A stretch of 64,000 nt of DNA from Azorhizobium caulinodans ORS 571. Lineage in GTDB: Bacteria > Pseudomonadota > Alphaproteobacteria > Rhizobiales > Xanthobacteraceae. The first letter of the stretch is position 1; the number at the start of each line of letters is the position of its first letter. Positions 27,296-36,445 of the stretch are shown one piece after another. The translations under genes were made by a program, and so were the position numbers. The notes under the pieces were generated by a model. The model had not been told where the DNA came from and did no database searches. It saw nothing but the letters and a program-made list of their open reading frames with translations. Location: contig NC_009937.1 in NCBI RefSeq assembly GCF_000010525.1, forward strand, positions 310,001-374,000, in the 5' to 3' direction.

Positions 27296-28447
27296 ATGAG
27301 CACGCTGCGAAGTGAAGTGCCCTGCGACATCAAGGATGTCGTGTCCGAGTACGATCGCGTGGCCCTCGTCTTCCAGGGCGGCGGGGCGCTTGGCGCCTAT
27401 CAGGCGGGCGTCTATGAGGCGCTGGACAAGGCGGGCCTCGAGCCCAACTGGGTGTCAGGCGTCTCCATCGGTGCGATCAACTCGGCCATCATCGCCGGCA
27501 ACCTGCCGGAAAACCGGGTCGCCCGCCTGCACGAGTTCTGGAACACGGTGTCGGGCCGCAAGATCTGGGCCTTCACGCCCGAAGGCGACGTCTACCGCAC
27601 CATGCGCAACCAATTGAGTGCCTGGACGACCATGAACATGGGGCAGCCGGGCTTCTTCAAGCCGCGCTTCCCCAATCCCTGGCTGCTGCCCACCGGCGCG
27701 TCCAACGCCACCAGCCTTTACGACACCTCGCCGCTGCGGGAGACGCTTCTGCGGCTCGTGGACTTCGATCTCATCAACAGCGGCAGCATCCGCTTCTCGG
27801 TCGGGGCCGCCAATGTGCGCACCGGCAACTTCATCTATTTCGACAATACGACGCATCACATCGCGCCCGAGCACATCATGGCCTCCGGCGCATTGCCGCC
27901 GGCCTTCCCGGCCATCCGCATCGACGGCGAATATTACTGGGACGGCGGCGTCGTCTCGAATACGCCGCTGCAATGGCTGCTGGACCAGCCCGACCACCCA
28001 TCCGCCCTCGTCTTCCAGGTGGACCTGTTCTCCGCCCGCGGCGAGCTTCCCCGTGACATGTTCGGCGTGATCGAGCGCCAGAAGGACATCGGCTATTCGA
28101 GCCGCACCCGCTACACGACGGACCTCTTCCGGCGCGTCCAGCTCATGCGCACCGCCCATGCGGAGGCGGTCATGCGCATTCCCGAGCAATTGCGGACGGA
28201 AGACGACCTCCAGGTGCTCTCCGACTACGAGAAGTCCGGTCCGGTCAACATCTGCCACCTGATCTATCAGGAGAAGAGCTACGAGCGGGACTTCAAGGAC
28301 TACGAGTTCTCCGGCTCGTCCATGCGCGATCACTGGCAGTCGGGCATCGAAGACACGATGAAGACCCTGCGCCATCGTCAGTGGCTGGAGAAGCCCGATA
28401 AGAGCGATGGTATCGTCATTCACGACGTGCACCGTCTGGCGGAATAG
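27296..28447 (+). CDS. Patatin-like phospholipase (DUF3734 type)
   Basis: A 383-residue lipid acyl hydrolase. The oxyanion-hole motif FQGGGALGAYQAG (27-38), the nucleophile S57 in GVSIG (55-59) and the catalytic Asp in YWDGGVVSN give the full Ser-Asp dyad. The C-terminal third is the DUF3734 extension found in many Rhizobiales patatins. No signal peptide. In related genomes this patatin is usually adjacent to acetoacetate decarboxylase and a 3-hydroxybutyrate dehydrogenase; the dehydrogenase is missing here. A role in PHB or membrane-lipid turnover is inferred only. Confidence 0.91.
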   Translation: MSTLRSEVPCDIKDVVSEYDRVALVFQGGGALGAYQAGVYEALDKAGLEPNWVSGVSIGAINSAIIAGNLPENRVARLHEFWNTVSGRKIWAFTPEGDVYRTMRNQLSAWTTMNMGQPGFFKPRFPNPWLLPTGASNATSLYDTSPLRETLLRLVDFDLINSGSIRFSVGAANVRTGNFIYFDNTTHHIAPEHIMASGALPPAFPAIRIDGEYYWDGGVVSNTPLQWLLDQPDHPSALVFQVDLFSARGELPRDMFGVIERQKDIGYSSRTRYTTDLFRRVQLMRTAHAEAVMRIPEQLRTEDDLQVLSDYEKSGPVNICHLIYQEKSYERDFKDYEFSGSSMRDHWQSGIEDTMKTLRHRQWLEKPDKSDGIVIHDVHRLAE

Positions 28448-28491
28448 GCCGCGTCACCGCTTCTCCCGCCCCAAATGGCGAGGGCCATTAG

Positions 28492-28514
28492 CCCTCCCCC
28501 CGCGTGGGGGAGGG
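28492..28514. repeat. CCCTCCCCC palindromic intergenic repeat
   Basis: A 9-bp perfect stem (28492-28500 with 28506-28514) around CGCGT, followed by TTGGGAGGGGGGG. This is the style of extragenic repeat scattered through many Rhizobiales genomes. It lies between convergent genes and may also help termination. Confidence 0.5.
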
Positions 28515-28577
28515 TTGGGAGGGGGGGGAAACGCCTTCCATCCCGTGCGCCTTCGGGTGAAGCCAGAGACCTTCCCC

Positions 28578-29327
28578 TCACAGCGGCAGGGCGCGGAACA
28601 TGGTGTTGGCGCCCAGCAAGGCGAGGCCGGAGAAGAAGCAGGCGCGGAAGGCCTGCTGCGAGATGGCGAGGCGGATGCGCCGGCCGATCTCCATGCCCGC
28701 GAAGGCCGGAATGAGCGCGGCGCACGTCACGAGCAGCGCGTGCGGCGAGGCGAGCGGCGCCCCCTTGGCGGACAGAGCGATGGCAAGGCCGATGGAGCCG
28801 CTGGTGAAGGCGAGCCCCATGGCCTGTACCAGGTCCTCCCGATGGAGAGACAGCGATTGCAGATAGGGAGCAGCCGGCATCACCGTGACACCCGTGGTGC
28901 CGGTGAGCAGGCCGGAGGCAAAGCCCATGAGCGGTGACAGCCAGGGCTCGATCCAGGCCGGCGTGGTGAAATGGAAGCGCCCGAGCCCCATGAGGCCGTA
29001 GACCAGCAGCGTGCCGCCGAGCACCGCCGGGGCGAGATGGGAATCCAGCCCCTCAAGCCAAAATCCGCTCACCAGCGTGGCGCCGAAGGTGGCGAGCCCC
29101 ATGGGCCAGAAGCGGATGAGCACCGGCAGGAGGCGCGGCCCGGTGGCGAATTGCAGCACATTGGTGAGCAAGGTCGGCGCCAGCAGAATCGCGGCGGCGT
29201 CCGCCGGCGGCATGAGCAGGCTCAGCAGGGCCATGCCCAGCGTCGGCAGGCCCATGGCGGTGACGCCCTTCACGAGGCCGGCGAGGATGAGGATGAGAGC
29301 GATGAGGGTGAGGGTCAGTGCGGTCAT
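28578..29327 (-). CDS. TauE/SafE family sulfite exporter-like permease
   Basis: A 249-residue membrane protein with about eight hydrophobic segments in two homologous halves, as in the TauE/SafE (DUF81) family. Members are implicated in export of sulfite, sulfoacetate or related organosulfonates; the substrate here is unknown. The motif GLVKGVTAMGLPTL in the first half and SGLLTGTTGVTVMP in the second are family repeats. It is divergent from a LysR gene 85 bases away, which probably regulates it. Confidence 0.87.
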   Translation of the reverse strand: MTALTLTLIALILILAGLVKGVTAMGLPTLGMALLSLLMPPADAAAILLAPTLLTNVLQFATGPRLLPVLIRFWPMGLATFGATLVSGFWLEGLDSHLAPAVLGGTLLVYGLMGLGRFHFTTPAWIEPWLSPLMGFASGLLTGTTGVTVMPAAPYLQSLSLHREDLVQAMGLAFTSGSIGLAIALSAKGAPLASPHALLVTCAALIPAFAGMEIGRRIRLAISQQAFRACFFSGLALLGANTMFRALPL

Positions 29328-29412
29328 GCGCCGCAGGCTGGCCTACGCCCCATCTTGCGGCAATGTGGATTATCCGGCCATATCCTTCGCATAATCCGAA
29401 GGATCAGATGCC

Positions 29413-30300
29413 GTGCGCTTTGACAGCGTCGATCTCAAGCTTTTCCTCGCCATATTGGAAACCGGCAGCATCACGGCCGGAGCCGAGCGGGCGAACCTCG
29501 CCCTGCCCTCGGCGAGCGCGCGGGTGCGCGGCATGGAGGAGGTGGCGGGCACGCCGCTCCTCGTGCGCGGGCGCAGTGGCGCGACGCCGACGCCGGCGGG
29601 GGAGGCACTGGCCCATCACGCCCGCCTCATCCTCCAGCAATCCGAGCGGATGCGCGGCGAGCTGTCCCGCTACGGGCGCGGGCTGAAGGGGCATGTGCGG
29701 CTCTGGACCAGCACGGCGGCCCTCTCGGCCCAGCTTCCCGTCGATCTCGCCCGCTTCCTTGCGCGGCATCCCGACGTGGACATCGATCTTGAGGAGCGTC
29801 CGAGCCGGGAGACGGCGCCGGCCTTGCGGGCCGGGCTCATCCACATCGGGCTCCTCGCCGATGCGGCCGATGTCACCGGCTTCGAGACACGGCCCTATTG
29901 CGAGGATGTGCTGATGGCCGTGCTGCCCCTTGCCCACCCGCTGGCCGGCCGCGCGGGGCTGACCTTCGCCGAGGTCGCAGCCCAGCCCTATGTGGGGCTC
30001 ACCCCCGGCAATGCCATCCAGCATCTCATCGAGCACGCGGCCATCGGCCTCGGCCTGCCGCTGAAATACCGGGTGCGGGTGAACCGTATCGATGCGGTGG
30101 GCGAATTGGTGCAGGCGGGCGTCGGCGTCTCCGTCCTGCCAACCGCCGATGCCCGGCGGGTGGCGGAGCGGATGGCGGTGTCGCTGTTTCCGCTGCCCGA
30201 TGCCTGGGCGCGCCGCAAGGTGGTGGTGGCCGTGCGCAATCGCGAGGCGCTGCCGGAATTTGCCCGTCAGGCCTTCGACATGCTCGCGGGCGCGGGCTGA
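29413..30300 (+). CDS. LysR family transcriptional regulator
   Basis: A 295-residue LysR regulator. HTH at about residues 5-62 (GSITAGAERANLALPSASARVRGMEE), effector domain at about 90-290. The start is GTG at 29413; the ATG at 29408 is out of frame. It is divergent from the TauE gene and convergent with the MocR gene, whose stop codon is two bases away. Control of the TauE permease is the natural inference. Confidence 0.9.
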   Translation: MRFDSVDLKLFLAILETGSITAGAERANLALPSASARVRGMEEVAGTPLLVRGRSGATPTPAGEALAHHARLILQQSERMRGELSRYGRGLKGHVRLWTSTAALSAQLPVDLARFLARHPDVDIDLEERPSRETAPALRAGLIHIGLLADAADVTGFETRPYCEDVLMAVLPLAHPLAGRAGLTFAEVAAQPYVGLTPGNAIQHLIEHAAIGLGLPLKYRVRVNRIDAVGELVQAGVGVSVLPTADARRVAERMAVSLFPLPDAWARRKVVVAVRNREALPEFARQAFDMLAGAG

Positions 30301-30302
30301 TT

Positions 30303-31694
30303 TCAGCGCAGCGCGTTCCCCAGCACGCGCAGCACCTCGCCATCCATCTGCGCCACGTTGAAGCGCATCAGGTCGCCAGCCGACTGGGTGACGCTGAAGA
30401 CATTGCCCGGCGCCAGCACCACCCGCTCGCGCAGGGCCGCCTGCGCGACGGCTGCCGCGTCGCGCCCGTCCGGCAGGCGGCACCAAAGACAGAAGCCACC
30501 GCGCGGCAGGGTCCAAGGCGTGATGCCGAGCTTGCCCAGCTCCGCCAGCATCTCCCGCCGACGGCGGGCGAGGCGTGTGCGCAGATCGGCCAGATGCTTG
30601 CGATAGCTGCCGTCGCTCAGCGTGCCGAAGACGAGCTCCGCGGCGATGGGGCTCGGGCCGCCGAAATTGGTGGCCACCTGCAGGTCCACCAGCCCCTCGA
30701 TCCACTCCGGCCGGGCGACGATATAGCCGCAGCGGGCGGAGGCCGAGAGGGTCTTGGAGAAGCTGCCCACGCGGATGACGCGGGCAAGGCCATCCAGCGC
30801 CGCGAGGCGGGGAGAGGGCTCGGGCTCGAATTCCGCGAAGATTTCGTCCTCCACGATGGTGAGGTCGTGAGCGGCGGCCAGCGTCAGCACCTGATGGGCG
30901 GTGCGGGGCGAGAGGGTGGCGCCCGTGGGATTATGGAGCGCGGCATTGGTGATGTAGAGGCGCGGCCGCTCGGCGGCGAGCACCTGCCCGAAGCGCTCGA
31001 TGTCTGGCCCGGTGGGCGTGTAGGGCACGCTGACGATCCGGATCTGGTGGGCGCGCAGCAGCGCCTGGAAATTGAAATAGCAGGGATCGTCCACCAGCAC
31101 CGTATCGCCCGGCTTCAGCAGGAAGCGGCAGAGCAGATCCATGGCCCGCGAGCCGGAGGGCGTGAGCAGGATCTGGTCGGCGCCAGCCTCGATGCCTTCC
31201 GCCGCGAACTGGCGCGCGAGATGACCCCGCAGCGCCAGCGAACCGCGCGTGCCGCCATAATCGGACAGGATGCCGTCCTCCGCCCGCGCCAGCGCCCGCA
31301 GGCTGCGCCGGATGGCGGCATTGGGCATCCAGTCGGCCGGCAGCCAGCCGCAGCCGGGCCGCAGCATGTCCGCGCCCGCATCCAGAGACTGGCGGGAGAC
31401 CCAGAGCGGATCGATGGCCCGGTCGAGCTTGGGGGCCACTTCGCGCAGGGCCACCACCGGCAGGCTGCCCGCCACATAGAAGCCAGAGCCGGGACGGGCG
31501 CGCACCAGCCCTTCCGCCACCAGCCGCTCATAGGCTTCCACCACCGTGGACGGCGACACCTTGAGGTCGCCGGCGAGGCGCCGGATGGACGGCAGCTTCT
31601 CGCCGCCGGTGAGGGCGCGGCCGGTGATGCGCCGACGGATCTCGACCATCACCGCCTCGGTGCGGGGCGCACTGCTGGTTTCGGCTTCCGCCAA
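30303..31694 (-). CDS. MocR-type GntR/aminotransferase regulator
   Basis: A MocR/PdxR-family regulator (463 residues from this start): an N-terminal GntR winged HTH (GEKLPSIRRLAGDLKVSPST) fused by a linker to a fold-type I aminotransferase domain that binds PLP. The PLP lysine is in VGSFSKTLSASARCG, and the Asp and Tyr contacts are in VDDPCYFNF. Start uncertain: TTG at 31694 has AGGA nine bases upstream and leaves the intergenic dyad free; another TTG at 31730 would add 12 residues. It is divergent from an EamA transporter, its likely target. Confidence 0.88.
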   Translation of the reverse strand: MAEAETSSAPRTEAVMVEIRRRITGRALTGGEKLPSIRRLAGDLKVSPSTVVEAYERLVAEGLVRARPGSGFYVAGSLPVVALREVAPKLDRAIDPLWVSRQSLDAGADMLRPGCGWLPADWMPNAAIRRSLRALARAEDGILSDYGGTRGSLALRGHLARQFAAEGIEAGADQILLTPSGSRAMDLLCRFLLKPGDTVLVDDPCYFNFQALLRAHQIRIVSVPYTPTGPDIERFGQVLAAERPRLYITNAALHNPTGATLSPRTAHQVLTLAAAHDLTIVEDEIFAEFEPEPSPRLAALDGLARVIRVGSFSKTLSASARCGYIVARPEWIEGLVDLQVATNFGGPSPIAAELVFGTLSDGSYRKHLADLRTRLARRRREMLAELGKLGITPWTLPRGGFCLWCRLPDGRDAAAVAQAALRERVVLAPGNVFSVTQSAGDLMRFNVAQMDGEVLRVLGNALR

Positions 31695-31712
31695 CTGTGT
31701 GGTTCCTGATGT

Positions 31713-31738
31713 CCATACTGTTCGGCTCAACCGTATGG
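31713..31738. promoter_or_regulatory. Dyad between MocR and EamA genes, candidate operator
   Basis: CCATAC at 31713-31718 mirrors GTATGG at 31733-31738, with inner GTT (31720-31722) mirroring AAC (31729-31731). The 26-base dyad lies between the divergent genes and could be the MocR binding site. Confidence 0.4.
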
Positions 31739-31802
31739 CTCCGTTCCTGTGCGCGCAACCCGGTCCACGCTATCTCGAAGACCGGGGGACGGAGCGCACA
31801 TC

Positions 31803-32663
31803 ATGGATCGCGGAACGGAAGGGTGGGGCAGTGGCCTCATCGGCGTCATCATCTTCAGCGGCTCGCTGCCAGCGACGCGAGTGGCGGTGGAGGATTTCTC
31901 GCCTTTGTTCCTCACTTGCGCCCGCGCAGTCATCGCCGCCGGCCTTGGCGCGCTGCTGCTGATGGCCTTCCGACAGAAGCGCCCGGCTGCCGCCGATCTC
32001 GGGCCGCTGGTGCTGGTGGCGCTCGGCGTGGTGGTCGGCTTTCCGCTGCTCACCGCGCTCGCCCTCCAGCACATCACCTCGGCCCGCTCCATCGTCTTCA
32101 TCGGGCTTCTGCCACTCGCGACCGCCCTCTTTGCGGTGCTGCGGGGCGGTGAACGGCCGAAGCCCGCCTTCTGGCTGTTCTCTTTGCTCGGTGCGACGCT
32201 GGTGGCGGGCTTCGCATTGGCCGGCAGCCGGGCGGGCGATGCGACGGGCGACCTCTTCATGGTCGCTGCCATCATCGTGTGCGGGCTCGGCTATGCGGAA
32301 GGCGCCCGCCTGTCGCGGCGGATCGGCGGCTGGCAGGTCATTTCCTGGGCGCTGGTCTGCGCGCTGCCGGTGATGGCGGTGATCGCGCTCGCGACCCTGC
32401 CCGTCCACTGGACCGGCATCGGCGTGTCCGCCTGGGCGGGGCTCGCCTATGTGTCGGTCTTCAGCATGATGGTGGGCTTCATCTTCTGGTATCGCGGGCT
32501 GGCGCTGGGCGGCATCGCCCGCGTCGGCCAACTCCAGCTCCTCCAGCCCTTTTTCGGGCTGGCGCTCGCCGGCCTGCTCCTGGGCGAGCCGGTGGCCTGG
32601 ACCATGGTCGCCGTCACCGGTCTCGTGGTGCTGTGCGTCGCCGGCGCCAAGCGCTACGGCTGA
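31803..32663 (+). CDS. EamA/DMT family transporter
   Basis: A 286-residue permease with about ten hydrophobic segments in two EamA repeats, of the drug/metabolite transporter superfamily. Such proteins often export amino acids or other metabolites; the substrate is unknown. The start MDRGTEGWG is preferred because GGAG is placed upstream and the extension to 31749 is polar. It is divergent from a MocR regulator, a recurring pair in Proteobacteria, and ends at a strong hairpin. Confidence 0.88.
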   Translation: MDRGTEGWGSGLIGVIIFSGSLPATRVAVEDFSPLFLTCARAVIAAGLGALLLMAFRQKRPAAADLGPLVLVALGVVVGFPLLTALALQHITSARSIVFIGLLPLATALFAVLRGGERPKPAFWLFSLLGATLVAGFALAGSRAGDATGDLFMVAAIIVCGLGYAEGARLSRRIGGWQVISWALVCALPVMAVIALATLPVHWTGIGVSAWAGLAYVSVFSMMVGFIFWYRGLALGGIARVGQLQLLQPFFGLALAGLLLGEPVAWTMVAVTGLVVLCVAGAKRYG

Positions 32664-32676
32664 GAGCGGCCGCATG

Positions 32677-32701
32677 AACCGGCAGGCGGGGCCTGCCGGT
32701 T
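32677..32701. terminator. Terminator between EamA and GST genes
   Basis: An 11-bp perfect stem (32677-32687 with 32691-32701) and GGG loop separates convergent genes five bases before the GST stop codon. Short T/A tracts flank it. Confidence 0.65.
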
Positions 32702-32705
32702 GGCC

Positions 32706-33362
32706 TCAGAACTCCGCGTCGAGCTCTTCCAGTTCCTCGGGCTCGGCCATCGCCCCGGCGATCCATTCCTTCACCACCGGATGGGCCATGATGCGCTCGC
32801 GATAGGCGTCGCAGGCGACATCCAGCTTGACGTCATAGGTGGTGAAACGCGAGCAGACAGGCGCATACATGGCATCCGCCAGGGTCGGCCGCGGCCCCAT
32901 CAGATAAGGCCCGCCATGGGCGGCGAAGCAGCCGCGCCAGATCGCGACGATGCGGTCGATGTCCGCCTGCGCGCCCGCCCACACCTTGAAGCCCGGATAG
33001 CGGCCCTTGATGTTCATGGGCAGCGCCGAGCGCATGTTGGCAAAGCCCGAATGCATCTCGCCCGAGACGGAGAGGCAGTGCGCCCGCGCCGCCCGGTCCG
33101 GCGGGAGAAGCCCGGCCTCGGGAAACACCTCGTTGAGGTAGGAGGCGATGGCCAGCGTGTCCCACACGGTCACGCCCTCATGGACGAGGCGCGGCACGAG
33201 GAAGGAAGGGGAGAGCAGCAGCAGTTCGGCCCGCGCGCCCGGATCATCCACCGGCACGCGCTCCTCCTCGAAATCGAGGCCGGCCAGCTTGCAGATGAGC
33301 CAGCCGCGCAGCGACCAGGAGGAATAATTCTTGCTGGAGATGGTCAGCGTGGCCTTCGACAT
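32706..33362 (-). CDS. Glutathione S-transferase family protein
   Basis: A 218-residue cytosolic protein with an N-terminal thioredoxin-like GST domain (about residues 3-80) and an all-helical C-terminal domain. The N-terminus TLTISSKNYSSWSLRGWL carries the Ser/Tyr contact region, and PSFLVPRLVHEG holds the cis-proline of the glutathione site. It resembles the YibF/maleylacetoacetate-isomerase-like groups, but the substrate is not evident. The start MSKATLTISSKN is chosen as it begins the first beta strand. Confidence 0.88.
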   Translation of the reverse strand: MSKATLTISSKNYSSWSLRGWLICKLAGLDFEEERVPVDDPGARAELLLLSPSFLVPRLVHEGVTVWDTLAIASYLNEVFPEAGLLPPDRAARAHCLSVSGEMHSGFANMRSALPMNIKGRYPGFKVWAGAQADIDRIVAIWRGCFAAHGGPYLMGPRPTLADAMYAPVCSRFTTYDVKLDVACDAYRERIMAHPVVKEWIAGAMAEPEELEELDAEF

Positions 33363-33406
33363 GCGCGCCTTCCCGATGCCGTTCGCAGCAGCATAGCTGG
33401 AGTGTG

Positions 33407-33416
33407 TTGCAATGCA
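33407..33416. promoter_or_regulatory. TTGCAATGCA motif upstream of phaZ, possible PhaR site
   Basis: TGCAATGCA (33408-33416) is a perfect nine-base palindrome in the AT-richer leader of the depolymerase gene. PhaR proteins bind TGC-rich palindromes of this kind in Paracoccus and Rhodobacter. Assignment is tentative. Confidence 0.3.
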
Positions 33417-33620
33417 CCACACCCCTCGTCAAATTCTTATTAAAGAGCTACAACCGAACATGGCTGTGGGAAAGGTGCAAATCCGCCCTGAGCCAATATG
33501 TTACGGCCCACGCCTCGGCGTGCGTGGCTCCTCAGGGGCGGGACGGAGGCAAGATCGCATGCAGAAGCGACGGTCCTGCGGCACAGCCGCCTGCTCGAAC
33601 GCCGGGCGAAAGGCATGCTG

Positions 33621-34838
33621 ATGTACCTTGCCTACCAGGCCCAGTCCGACCTGATGGAGCCGGTGAAGTTCGGCGCCCATTTTGCGCGCCGCTTCCTGTC
33701 CGGCCCGTTCATGGCCCCCTTCCAGACGCAGGCCACCCGCCAGCTCGCCGCCGCTTGCGAGATGGTGGAGCGCGTGGGCCTCACCCACGGCCGGCCGGAC
33801 TTCGGCATCCGCACCACGGAAGTCGGCAATCGCGAGGTGCCGGTGGTGGAGGAGGGCGTGTTCCGCATGCCCTTCGGCACCCTGCTGCACTTCAAGAAGA
33901 AGGACGTGGACGTGGCCCAGCCGCGCGTCCTTGTGGTGGCCCCGCTCTCCGGCCATTTCGCGACGCTGCTGGTGAACACCGTGCGCACGCTGCTGCCGGA
34001 CCACGACGTCTTCATCACCGACTGGCACAACGCCCGCGACGTGCCGCTGGAGGAAGGCGGGTTCGGCTTCGACGGCTATGTGGAGCACGTCACCAAGTTC
34101 CTCGAATTCATGGGGCCGGGCGCCCATCTCGTGGCGGTGTGCCAGCCGTGCGTGCAGGCGCTGGTGGCGGCGGCGGTGATGGCGCAGGAGGGAAACCCCG
34201 CCTATCCGCGCTCCATGACGCTGATGGCCGGCCCCATCGACTGCCGCATCAACCCCACCAAGGTGAACGAACTCGCCACCTCCAAGCCCATCCGCTGGTT
34301 CGAGAACAATCTCATCTCCACGGTGCCCATGGGCTTCCCCGGCTCTGGCCGGCGGGTCTATCCCGGCTTCGTGCAGCTCTCGGCCTTCGTGAGCATGAAT
34401 TTCGGGCGCCACATGAAGGCGCATTTCGATCTCTACGACGCACTGGTGGAAGGCGACGAGGAGAAGGCCACCACCACCAAGGTCTTCTATGACGAATATT
34501 TCGCAGTGCTGGATCTGGCGGCGGAATTCTATCTGGAGACCGTTCAGTACGTCTTCCAGGAGTATCGCCTGCCCAAGGGCGAGCTGACCTACAAGGGCAA
34601 CCCGATCGACTTCAAGGCCATCCGCCGCACCTCGCTGCTGACGGTGGAGGGCGAGCGGGACGACATCTGCTCGCTCGGCCAGACGGTTGCGGCCCACGAC
34701 ATCTGCACCGGCCTGAAGCCCCACCGCAAGCGCCATCACATGCAGGCCGGCGTCGGCCACTATGGCGTCTTCAGCGGCCGCAAATGGGCCGGTCAGGTCT
34801 ATCCCATCGTCCGCAACCACATCCTCGCCAGCGACTGA
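33621..34838 (+). CDS. phaZ: Intracellular polyhydroxybutyrate depolymerase
   Basis: A 405-residue PhaZ-type depolymerase that degrades amorphous PHB granules inside the cell. The nucleophile is a cysteine (C174 in VAVCQPC) in place of the usual lipase serine, as in the Ralstonia PhaZ1 family; the Asp is in EGERDDIC (347/348) and the His is H380 in GVGHYGVF. No signal peptide, so it is intracellular. The ATG at 33621 is preferred because AAAGG is seven bases upstream. The open frame upstream is Arg-rich. It links to phaA/phaB/phaR 10 kb away. Confidence 0.93.
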   Translation: MYLAYQAQSDLMEPVKFGAHFARRFLSGPFMAPFQTQATRQLAAACEMVERVGLTHGRPDFGIRTTEVGNREVPVVEEGVFRMPFGTLLHFKKKDVDVAQPRVLVVAPLSGHFATLLVNTVRTLLPDHDVFITDWHNARDVPLEEGGFGFDGYVEHVTKFLEFMGPGAHLVAVCQPCVQALVAAAVMAQEGNPAYPRSMTLMAGPIDCRINPTKVNELATSKPIRWFENNLISTVPMGFPGSGRRVYPGFVQLSAFVSMNFGRHMKAHFDLYDALVEGDEEKATTTKVFYDEYFAVLDLAAEFYLETVQYVFQEYRLPKGELTYKGNPIDFKAIRRTSLLTVEGERDDICSLGQTVAAHDICTGLKPHRKRHHMQAGVGHYGVFSGRKWAGQVYPIVRNHILASD

Positions 34839-35014
34839 TCCGCGCGTCACGCTCACTTTCTGCCGCTCCCGTCACACCAACGTCGTGCATGGCTGGGATG
34901 TCAGCAGACCGGGCGCGCGAGCCATTCCACGGTTGACGCACGGTCCAAGCCTTGGTTGATGGGCGCGCGTCGGTGTGCCCGTCGCCTTCCCCCAACCTCC
35001 GAGGAGCCCGCGAA

Positions 35015-36445
35015 ATGAGCGCCTGGCCGGTTCACGCCACCATTGATGGACCCATCGTCATGATCGGCTTCGGGTCGATCGGTCGTGGCACTTTGCCTCT
35101 GATCGAGCGGCACTTCTCGTTCGATCTCGACCGGATGGTGGTCATCGATCCGGTGGATGATGACCGCAAGCTGCTCGACGCCCGTGGCATCCGCTACATC
35201 CAGTCCGAGGTGACGGCGGAAAACTATCGCGAACTGCTGACGCCGCTGCTGACCAACGGCGCCGGCCGCGGCTTCTGCGTCAACCTCTCGGTGGATGTCT
35301 CCTCCGTGGCGGTGATGGAGCTGTGCCGCGAGATCGGCGCGCTCTACGTGGACACGGTGATCGAGCCCTGGAAGGGCTTCTATTTCGATCCCTCCCTCGG
35401 CACCGAGGCGCGCACCAATTACGCGCTGCGCGAGAGCCTGCTCGCCGCCCGCCGCCGCAATCCCGGCGGCACCACCGCCGTCTCCACCTGCGGCGCCAAT
35501 CCGGGCATGGTGTCCTGGTTCGTGAAGCAGGCGCTGCTCAACATCGCCGCCGACACCGGCCTCAGCCTGCCCGAGCCCAAGACCCGCGAGGAGTGGGCGC
35601 GCTTTGCGCAGGCCCTCGGCGTCAAGGGCATCCATGTGGCCGAGCGCGACACGCAGCGCGCCCGCAATCCCAAGCCCCGCGACGTGTTCGTCAACACCTG
35701 GTCGGTGGAAGGCTTCGTCTCCGAGGGCCTGCAGCCGGCCGAACTCGGCTGGGGCACGCACGAGAAGGAACTGCCCCCGGACGGCCGCACCCACGCCACC
35801 GGCTGCGGCGCGGCGATCTATCTGACGCGCCCCGGCGCGGACACCCGCGTGCGTTCCTGGACGCCCACGCCCGGCCCGCAGTTCGGCTTCCTCGTGACCC
35901 ACAACGAGGCGATCTCCATCTCGGACTATTACACGGTCCGCGACGGCGAGAAGGTCGTCTACCGCCCCACCTGCCACTATGCCTATCATCCGGCCGGTGA
36001 CGCGGTGCTCTCGCTGCACGAGATGTTCGGCTCCGGCGGCAAGATGCAGAGCGACTGGAAGATCCTCGACGAGCACGAGATCGTCGACGGCGTCGACGAA
36101 CTCGGCGTGCTGATCTATGGCCACGCCAAGAACGCCTACTGGTTCGGCTCCCAGCTCTCCATCGAGGAGACCCGCCAGCTTGCGCCCTATCAGAACGCCA
36201 CCGGCCTCCAGGTGACCTCCGCTGTGCTCGCGGGCATGGTGTGGGCGCTGGAGAACCCGCAGGCGGGCATCGTGGAAGCGGACGAGATGGACTTCCGCCG
36301 CTGCCTCGAAGTGCAGATGCCGTATCTCGGCCCGGTGATCGGCACCTATACCGACTGGACGCCGCTCCAGAGCCGCAACACGCTCTTCGCCGGCGATTTC
36401 GACGAGGAAGATCCCTGGCAGTTCAAGAACGTCATCGTTCGCTGA
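35015..36445 (+). CDS. hss: Homospermidine synthase
   Basis: A 476-residue NAD-dependent enzyme that makes sym-homospermidine from two putrescines, a polyamine typical of Rhizobiales. A Rossmann N-terminus (VMIGFGSIGRGTLPLIERHF) and the saccharopine-dehydrogenase-like core (STCGANPGMVSWFVKQALL) are clear, and the length is as in characterised bacterial enzymes. GAGGAG lies ahead of the ATG at 35015. It stands alone and ends at a very strong terminator. Confidence 0.95.
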   Translation: MSAWPVHATIDGPIVMIGFGSIGRGTLPLIERHFSFDLDRMVVIDPVDDDRKLLDARGIRYIQSEVTAENYRELLTPLLTNGAGRGFCVNLSVDVSSVAVMELCREIGALYVDTVIEPWKGFYFDPSLGTEARTNYALRESLLAARRRNPGGTTAVSTCGANPGMVSWFVKQALLNIAADTGLSLPEPKTREEWARFAQALGVKGIHVAERDTQRARNPKPRDVFVNTWSVEGFVSEGLQPAELGWGTHEKELPPDGRTHATGCGAAIYLTRPGADTRVRSWTPTPGPQFGFLVTHNEAISISDYYTVRDGEKVVYRPTCHYAYHPAGDAVLSLHEMFGSGGKMQSDWKILDEHEIVDGVDELGVLIYGHAKNAYWFGSQLSIEETRQLAPYQNATGLQVTSAVLAGMVWALENPQAGIVEADEMDFRRCLEVQMPYLGPVIGTYTDWTPLQSRNTLFAGDFDEEDPWQFKNVIVR

